Assembly (NCBI GenBank): GCA_937891045.1
Contig: CALBEV010000066.1
Location: 1 to 20,061 of the forward strand
Reading direction: 5' to 3'
DNA: 20,061 nucleotides
Source: an uncultured Burkholderiales bacterium
GTDB lineage: Bacteria; Pseudomonadota; Gammaproteobacteria; Burkholderiales; Burkholderiaceae
Under the pieces are notes generated by a model. The model was given only the letters and a program-made list of their open reading frames with translations. It searched no databases and was not told where the DNA came from. Every line of letters starts with the position of its first letter. Positions within the stretch are counted from its first letter, which is position 1. This document shows, one piece after another, positions 16,103-20,061 of the stretch. The position numbers were made by a program, and so were the translations under genes.

Positions 16103-17083
16103 ATGGAAAAAGTATTACTTACAGGAATCACAGGTTATATCGGTCAGCACTGTGCTGCTGAACTATTGAGTCAAGGCTATGAAGTCTTAGGAACATTCAG
16201 GTCAAAGGCAAAAGCAGATACAACCAAGTCAGCAATAGCAAAAGTGACATCTACTGAAAAATTAAGTTTTGTTGAACTTGACTTGATGTCAGATACAGGT
16301 TGGTCAGAAGCTATGAAGGATTGTCAATTCGTCATCCACATGGCATCGCCTTTCTACCTTAAAGAACCTGTTAACGAAAATGAATTGATAGAGCCTGCTG
16401 TGCAAGGGACATTGAGAGTCATAGAGGCAGCAAAAAAAGCTGGAATCAAAAGATTGGTATTGACATCATCAACATTTGCAATCATTGCAGGCAAAGAGAC
16501 TGGAAAGTATGGACCTAAAGATTGGTCTGATACCAATGCAAATATCGGTGCATATGCAAAAAGCAAGACATTGGCTGAGCGAGCTGCTTGGGTTGCAGTC
16601 AAGGACAGCAAAATGGAATTGACAGTGATAAATCCAGGTGCTGTTTTTGGTCCGTCGTTGCAGGCAGATGATGGTCAAAACATGACAATGATGAGAGACA
16701 TGATTGCAGGAAAAGTTCCAATGTATCCAGACATGGCTATGGGAATGATTGATGTGAGAGACGTTGCCAAACTACATGCAGCAGCGTTGACTGCAAGTGA
16801 TGCTGCAGGAAAAAGATTCATTGCATGTTCCGAAGAGCCTATTGAAATGGGAACCTTGTGCGCTGTTTTGAAAAATGCAGGCTACAAAAAAGCACCGTCC
16901 ATCAAAGCACCCACTTTCTTGCTCAGAATCGTTAGTCTGTTTGACAGAGAGGCAAAAGGAATGATGCCTTTCATTGGTAAAAAAGCCTCTTATGACATTT
17001 CTGCAACTTTAAATATTTTGAAATGGAAGCCAACAGACATGCCAACATCTTTCAAAGAAATGGCTGCAAGCATCTCTAAGTAA
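16103..17083 (+). CDS. Extended SDR, NAD(P)-dependent aldehyde/ketone reductase-like
   Basis: A 326-residue protein of the NAD-dependent epimerase/dihydroflavonol-4-reductase type. The Rossmann motif TGITGYIGQH is at residues 7-16, ASPF after the beta4 strand at 81-84, VLTSST at 119-124 and the catalytic Y151-AKS-K155. DFR-like members reduce aldehydes and ketones with NADPH (for example methylglyoxal reductases), but the substrate here is unknown. ATG at 16103 has AAAGG 9 nt upstream. Codon use is AT-rich. It is followed 55 bp later by the DUF1330 gene, probably in one transcript, and driven by a promoter overlapped by palindromic operators. Its likely regulator lies 466 bp downstream of its stop. 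Confidence 0.9.
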   Translation: MEKVLLTGITGYIGQHCAAELLSQGYEVLGTFRSKAKADTTKSAIAKVTSTEKLSFVELDLMSDTGWSEAMKDCQFVIHMASPFYLKEPVNENELIEPAVQGTLRVIEAAKKAGIKRLVLTSSTFAIIAGKETGKYGPKDWSDTNANIGAYAKSKTLAERAAWVAVKDSKMELTVINPGAVFGPSLQADDGQNMTMMRDMIAGKVPMYPDMAMGMIDVRDVAKLHAAALTASDAAGKRFIACSEEPIEMGTLCAVLKNAGYKKAPSIKAPTFLLRIVSLFDREAKGMMPFIGKKASYDISATLNILKWKPTDMPTSFKEMAASISK

Positions 17084-17138
17084 ATCAACATCTGAAATTT
17101 AATTATTTCGCAACATCAACTTTATCAAGGAAAAAATC

Positions 17139-17453
17139 ATGAGCGAACAAACACAAAAACCAGCATTCTTTATGGTTCAAGTCAAAGCAAAAAGCATGGA
17201 GGATCTTTCAACTCGCTATGCTCAATCAGCGATAGCCAGTCTGATGAAGCATGGAGGTCAAATGATTGCTGGAACACCTCAACCTCATGTGTTGGAGGGT
17301 GATTGGAATGGAAGTTGGGCAGCGATTTTGAAGTTTCCAAGTTTAGAAATGGCTCAGAATTGGTATAACTCCTCAGAATACAAGCCATTGAAGGAGCTTA
17401 GGATCAACGAATTGACAGAGCATGGACAAATTCTGTTAATTGAAGGTATGTGA
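17139..17453 (+). CDS. DUF1330 family protein
   Basis: A 104-residue ferredoxin-like dimeric alpha/beta-barrel protein. Family marks are the central LEGDWNGSWAAILKFPS strand and the helix MAQNWYNSSEYKPLKELR. These small cytosolic proteins are common beside oxidoreductases; their biochemical role is not established. AAGGA lies 8-9 nt before the ATG. Placed 55 bp after the SDR gene with no promoter or terminator evident between, so read as the second gene of that operon. A 7-bp hairpin (17473-17490) follows. Confidence 0.85.
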   Translation: MSEQTQKPAFFMVQVKAKSMEDLSTRYAQSAIASLMKHGGQMIAGTPQPHVLEGDWNGSWAAILKFPSLEMAQNWYNSSEYKPLKELRINELTEHGQILLIEGM

Positions 17454-17472
17454 ATGAACTCAGAAATGTCAG

Positions 17473-17490
17473 CAATCTAGAGGTAGATTG
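17473..17490 (+). terminator. Weak AT-rich hairpin after the DUF1330 gene
   Basis: CAATCTA-GAGG-TAGATTG, a perfect 7-bp stem with a 4-nt loop, and a TTTTT run about 10 nt later. It might end the SDR operon or lie in the hxlR leader. A poor -35/-10 pair (TTGATG 17488, TATTGA 17512) follows. Confidence 0.35.
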
Positions 17491-17549
17491 ATGCTTGGAT
17501 TTTTCATTTGCTATTGAAAATAAAATACATTTTCAACAAGGAGTTGCAA

Positions 17550-17909
17550 GTGGGAAACAAAGATAGTCAAATTGAATGGCGTTCACAATGTCCGATCAGT
17601 TCGGCATTGGACGTCATTGGAGATAAATGGTCGCTATTAGTTATTCGTGATTTGATAATTCACGGTGAGCGAACTTACTCTCAATTGCTAGACTCAGCAG
17701 AGCATATTTCTACCAATATCTTGGCAAGCAGACTTGAGCTTCTGACATTTTTCAAAGTCATTGAACGAACAAATCCAGTAGGTTCACGCAACAATGCATT
17801 CAAACTTACAAAAGCAGGGCTTGCACTAAAGCCTGCTATTGAATCATTGGCAAAATGGTCAAGTAAGTATTTACAAGACTTTCATGAAAACATAGTTCAA
17901 TTACGCTAA
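17550..17909 (+). CDS. HxlR-family winged-helix transcriptional regulator
   Basis: A 119-residue MarR-like winged-helix protein of the HxlR/DUF24 family. It shows the hallmark CPISSALDVIGDKWSLLVIRDL (C14 to L35), a recognition-helix region STNILASRLELL and the wing ending NAFKLTKAGLAL. Relatives such as HypR and YodB sense disulfide stress, quinones or aldehydes through the conserved N-terminal Cys, here C14. GTG at 17550 is the start because AAGGAG ends 6 nt before it; a TTG at 17508 would add 14 residues with no ribosome site. No copy of the ACTTGC palindrome lies upstream of this gene. It probably controls the SDR and the orphan secreted gene. Confidence 0.92.
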   Translation: MGNKDSQIEWRSQCPISSALDVIGDKWSLLVIRDLIIHGERTYSQLLDSAEHISTNILASRLELLTFFKVIERTNPVGSRNNAFKLTKAGLALKPAIESLAKWSSKYLQDFHENIVQLR

Positions 17910-18093
17910 AGCGTGTATTCATCTCTGAAATGCACTATTTTCCTCGCAACATATTCAAGTGCTGTTGCATCTCTAGTTCAAGAAGATGACGCTGGTCGTG
18001 GAGTTTGGGGGGTGAATTCGTTTTGGCATCGTCCCGTTACTGGACGGTAGACAGATGTCGGTTTAACCTTCACTATGCAACCGACCATTTCCA
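17910..18093. other. Gap after the HxlR gene
   Basis: No supported gene. On the minus strand a stop-bounded 33-codon frame (17935-18036) reads protein-like at its end (LLELEMQQHLNMLRGK) but has only internal starts; it could be a decayed gene end. GTCGGTT and AACCGAC (18057-18085) are 7-bp inverted arms with a 15-nt loop, the same core as the palindrome at 18615. Confidence 0.4.
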
Positions 18094-18260
18094 CTATGCC
18101 TGTCGTGACCACGGATCAGGTTTCGCTGCTGCAGCAGTATTTGGGGCAAATATCCCGCTTTTCGGCACGACAGACGCATTTGGTGCGGCAGAAGTTGTCA
18201 CAGGCATTTGGGGCGCAAGTGCTTGCTGCCGCTGGGCTAAGTTCTGAGCTTGAGGGTTAG
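18075..18260 (+). CDS. Possible small protein antisense to the proline-rich gene
   Basis: A 61-codon frame from ATG at 18075 with helix-like, natural-looking sequence (LLQQYLGQISRFSARQTHLV) and good codon use. It has no ribosome site and lies antisense to the last third of the proline-rich gene. At most one of the two is likely to matter here; kept as a low-confidence alternative. Confidence 0.2.
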   Translation: MQPTISTMPVVTTDQVSLLQQYLGQISRFSARQTHLVRQKLSQAFGAQVLAAAGLSSELEG

Positions 18261-18528
18261 CAGCTGCTGGTGGATTAGGTCTAGTGCTGGGGTTCTCTGG
18301 GGGTGGGGACTTCTTGGGTGGGGGTGGCTTGGGGGAGGGCATGGGTACAGCTGATCTGCCTTTGCCTTTTCTAGAGCTCCGAGGTTTCAGCTTGGCTTTG
18401 GCTGCTTTGGCTTGTTCAGCTTGTGCTTGTTGCTGTCGCTGGGTTTCAATGGCCTGCCAAACACTGTCACTGACCAAGCGCCACAAAGCCATTTGATCCT
18501 CGGCACTGGCAATTTCATTGATACGCAT
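18094..18528 (-). CDS. Proline-rich hypothetical protein
   Basis: A 144-residue protein with a folded-looking N-terminus (MRINEIASAEDQMALWRLVSDSVWQAIE), then a Gln/Ala/Lys coiled region (about 30-50), a basic stretch (KPRSSRKGKGR) and a long Pro/Ala/Asn-rich tail that is surely disordered. ATG at 18528 has AAGGAG 6 nt upstream, a strong site; a TTG at 18534 is ruled out by spacing. No family recognised. It follows the probable DUF6641 gene on the same strand with 142 bp and two palindromes between them, so it may have its own promoter. The basic middle suggests nucleic-acid or membrane contact, which is only a guess. Confidence 0.65.
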   Translation of the reverse strand: MRINEIASAEDQMALWRLVSDSVWQAIETQRQQQAQAEQAKAAKAKLKPRSSRKGKGRSAVPMPSPKPPPPKKSPPPENPSTRPNPPAAANPQAQNLAQRQQALAPQMPVTTSAAPNASVVPKSGIFAPNTAAAAKPDPWSRQA

Positions 18529-18614
18529 CTGCAACTCCTTTTCTTTTATTTATTAGAAAAGTACTCAAGGCATGTAGAAAAACCTAGGCCGAGCGGTTCC
18601 AGCCCGGGTTCAGG

Positions 18615-18633
18615 GTGTCGGTTCAACCGACAC
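18615..18633. repeat. Perfect 19-nt palindrome
   Basis: GTGTCGGTT-C-AACCGACAC, nine paired bases each side of one C. Its first 17 nt equal 14890-14906, the left end of the MITE-like element. It lies between two minus-strand genes, with no T-tract on either side. Confidence 0.8.
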
Positions 18634-18641
18634 TGCGTGAA

Positions 18642-18666
18642 CAGGCCTGAAATTCAATCAGGCCTG
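18642..18666 (-). terminator. Hairpin just after the DUF6641-like stop codon
   Basis: CAGGCCTGA and TCAGGCCTG form a perfect 9-bp stem with a 7-nt loop, starting 5 nt past the TAA. There is no clear T-tract, so it is a probable but not classical terminator. Confidence 0.5.
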
Positions 18667-18670
18667 ATGT

Positions 18671-19111
18671 TTATTTGCCAAAGCCCTCACGCAGCTTGTT
18701 GCTGGCAGACTCAATTTGGGTGTCAAGCTCTCCAGCTTCTACTGCCCGCTTGATCAACTCCAAGGTTGGGATCAAGTCAGTAGCTGTAGCAACTTCTATG
18801 GTGCTTTTGCCTTTGGCGATCTCAACCACTTTCGCACCATATCGAACATTCAGTGCAATCTTTCCGTTGTCCCCATTCCACCACCATGCGCGAACTCGCT
18901 TGGGCAATTCCACGCTGCGGCGAAGGCCATCTTGATCAGTCACAGTGCGAAAGCGAGTGGTAGTGAATTCTTTTCCTTCCAAGTGGGCTTGTGCCAGTTG
19001 GATCTGCTCCCACAACTTCTTGCACAGCTTGTTGCGGCGCTGTACTGCGGGCGTAACGCTTTGTGACTTCTTGGTTGCGGAAAGTTTCAAAACTGCGAGT
19101 GTGGACATCAT
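18671..19111 (-). CDS. Hypothetical protein, probably DUF6641 family
   Basis: A 146-residue cytosolic protein: a basic N-terminus with VQRRNKLCKKLWEQIQLAQAH, then VELPKRVRAWWWNGDNGKIAL and NVRYGAKVVEIAKGKSTIEVA, and a final helix TLELIKRAVEAGELDTQIESA. The layout and the RVRxWWW/NGK/RYGAKVVE segments match what I recall of the DUF6641 family of proteobacteria, whose function is unknown; the name is from memory and needs a profile search. Two ATGs lie in tandem (19111 and 19108), with GAGG 5 or 8 nt upstream; either could be used. It is divergent from the 102-residue gene. Confidence 0.8.
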   Translation of the reverse strand: MMSTLAVLKLSATKKSQSVTPAVQRRNKLCKKLWEQIQLAQAHLEGKEFTTTRFRTVTDQDGLRRSVELPKRVRAWWWNGDNGKIALNVRYGAKVVEIAKGKSTIEVATATDLIPTLELIKRAVEAGELDTQIESASNKLREGFGK

Positions 19112-19210
19112 TTGTTCCTCTATTGTTAATGACGCTCATAACTTTATTTTCAGAGTTTTGGTTTGAGCAACCGAGCGCCATTTGAAACCCGATGCTTTGG
19201 ACGGACTTTG

Positions 19211-19257
19211 CCAAAAACCAATGAAATACAGCCAGATTTCATTTGGGTTTTCTTTGG
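19211..19257. repeat. Imperfect inverted repeat in the divergent gap
   Basis: CCAATGAAAT (19218-19227) faces ATTTCATTTGG (19236-19246) across 8 nt, one base bulged. The arms extend further with CCAAAAACC on the left and GGGTTTTC on the right. It ends 18 nt before the ATG of the 102-residue gene, so it could be an operator or a hairpin limiting that gene's translation. Confidence 0.5.
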
Positions 19258-19274
19258 TTTAGCTAAATAACTGT

Positions 19275-19583
19275 ATGAATCAATTCAAAGATAACCGCGA
19301 TACAGAACAAGCAACGGAATGGCTAAAGCAAAACGGCATCAAGCTCTCACAGATACACGAGGGCGCTGCTGAACTGTTTCAAGCCCAGAAACTTGCGACA
19401 CGCACGCTCAAAGACTGCGGTAGTCTGCTTGAACAAAACCAAGCGCACACACTCAACAACTTTCTTAAACAGGCATCAAATAAAAAACTAAGGCTCAAGA
19501 TCACGCAAGGCCAATGCTTCAAAGTTATGAACATTGCCAAGCAAGCACAACGAAGAATGGCAAAAGCCAACAAGGCACGATAG
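19275..19583 (+). CDS. Small basic hypothetical protein
   Basis: A 102-residue, all-helical-looking protein with a basic C-terminus (KLRLKITQGQCFKVMNIAKQAQRRMAKANKAR). Segments such as DTEQATEWLKQNGIKLSQ look globular. No family recognised. Codon use is plausible and the frame is clean, but there is no ribosome site before the ATG and an inverted repeat lies just upstream, so expression may be controlled or the start may be leaderless. Two Cys (C48 and C85). It could bind nucleic acid, which is inferred from charge only. Confidence 0.6.
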   Translation: MNQFKDNRDTEQATEWLKQNGIKLSQIHEGAAELFQAQKLATRTLKDCGSLLEQNQAHTLNNFLKQASNKKLRLKITQGQCFKVMNIAKQAQRRMAKANKAR

Positions 19584-19590
19584 GCATACA

Positions 19591-20022
19591 AGCGAGTAAG
19601 TCACTCGTTAACAAATGGCAAAAACGCGGGTTGTAATATGACGGCTAATGCCCCCGCACTTAGCGCAATCGCTGTACAGGTTGCGCTACTAGAGTGAATG
19701 CCGCAGAGTTACGCACAAGAGTCTCAAGCTCGAAGTGTGGTGCGAGTTTCAATACATTCGTCTCGCAGAAGCCATAAACTCTTGTACAGGCGTGTGGGTG
19801 TTCTTTTGACCGTAACAACACACGATGCGACGACTCATGGTGTTTCTTCAAACGCTATAGCCGTCGCATGAATGAAGCATTCTCCGTAAACCCAATACAT
19901 CTCACACAACTGCGTTGTGTTCGACCTCTAACAAATCATTCAACTAAAAAATATGTGATGAGCAAATCACTGAGCGATGAGCGAAAGAGATTTGTGAAAG
20001 CACAAGCGAGCTAGGCTCGCTT
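19591..20022. ncRNA. Hairpin-dense gene-free region, candidate structured RNA
   Basis: No convincing coding frame in 19584-20061. Perfect inverted pairs: CGAGT/ACTCG (19593-19607), TAGCGCAA/TTGCGCTA (19661-19688), ACAAGAGT/ACTCTTGT (19715-19785) enclosing TGCGAG/CTCGCA (19741-19767), ATGCGACG/CGTCGCAT (19825-19869), ACACAAC/GTTGTGT (19904-19920), CAAATC/GATTTG (in 19960-20000) and AAGCGAGC/GCTCGCTT (20004-20022). Nesting and regular spacing suggest a folded transcript, but the strand is unknown and no known RNA family was recognised. Integron attC sites, RNase P RNA, tmRNA and group II intron domain V were considered and not seen. Confidence 0.4.
20004..20022. terminator. Strong 8-bp hairpin near the window end
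   Basis: AAGCGAGC-TAG-GCTCGCTT with a 3-nt loop, then TC and CAAG on the plus strand. It could end a transcript of the hairpin-dense region; the T-tract is short. Confidence 0.4.
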
Positions 20023-20061
20023 TCAAGTAGTTGTATTACTCCACGACTCACATGCGTTTGC

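Noticed and set aside
17535..17551. GCAAGT half-site at the HxlR start codon as an autoregulatory operator
   Set aside because: The other arm matches at only two of six positions, so it is not a palindrome like those at the other two promoters.
18578..18612. Resemblance to a tRNA D-arm (GGCCGAGCGGTT) as an attachment-site remnant
   Set aside because: Match is about a dozen bases, with no flanking anticodon or T-arm and no integrase nearby.
19660..19851. A 63-codon minus-strand frame
   Set aside because: No ribosome site, unconvincing composition, and it coincides with the inverted repeats.
19584..20061. Integron attC array in the hairpin-rich end
   Set aside because: No consistent RYYYAAC/GTTRRRY core pairs; stems differ in sequence from each other and no cassette genes lie between.

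Overview
The window looks like chromosomal DNA of a freshwater- or soil-type betaproteobacterium, most likely Burkholderiales/Comamonadaceae. This is inferred from protein flavour, the paa gene set, GC-rich codon use in the left two thirds, and GTG/TTG starts in tightly overlapped operons. No rRNA, CRISPR array, integrase or transposase was found.

Layout. 1-995 (minus): a partial gene of unknown function, translationally coupled to a YkgJ-type cysteine-cluster protein. 996-5346 (minus): a two-gene RND efflux unit, permease then periplasmic adaptor, with no outer-membrane factor. 5429-6391 (minus): PaaX, the phenylacetyl-CoA-responsive repressor, with a good terminator behind it. 6499-12391 (plus): paaA-B-C-D-E-Z, where the first four junctions overlap or touch. 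PaaABCDE forms the ring 1,2-phenylacetyl-CoA epoxidase, and PaaZ opens the oxepin ring and oxidises the aldehyde. A perfect TGATACA-N25-TGTATCA inverted repeat between paaX and paaA is the likely PaaX operator. PaaF/G/H/J/K are not in the window.

12521-14247: a secreted HExxH protein, a convergent GDT1/TMEM165-type transporter, and a CAT-anticodon tRNA with its own -10 box and terminator.

14280-17930 is visibly more AT-rich and looks acquired. It holds a small secreted NTF2-like protein (minus), a 650-bp gene-free stretch with two copies of a palindromic element (one with perfect 9-bp terminal inverted repeats), then a short orphan secreted protein, an extended SDR reductase, a DUF1330 protein and an HxlR-family regulator. 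The orphan and the SDR genes have near-identical promoter architecture: TTGCAN, 16 bp, TATACT, with an ACTTGC-N5-GCAAGT palindrome on the -10 and a second copy 27 bp upstream on the -35. I infer a local regulon of the HxlR protein, probably redox- or electrophile-responsive. It is the best candidate in the window for an undescribed system.

17930-20061: small genes of unknown role (a proline-rich protein, a probable DUF6641 protein and a 102-residue basic protein). They are followed by about 430 bp with no convincing gene but at least seven perfect inverted repeats, a candidate structured RNA.
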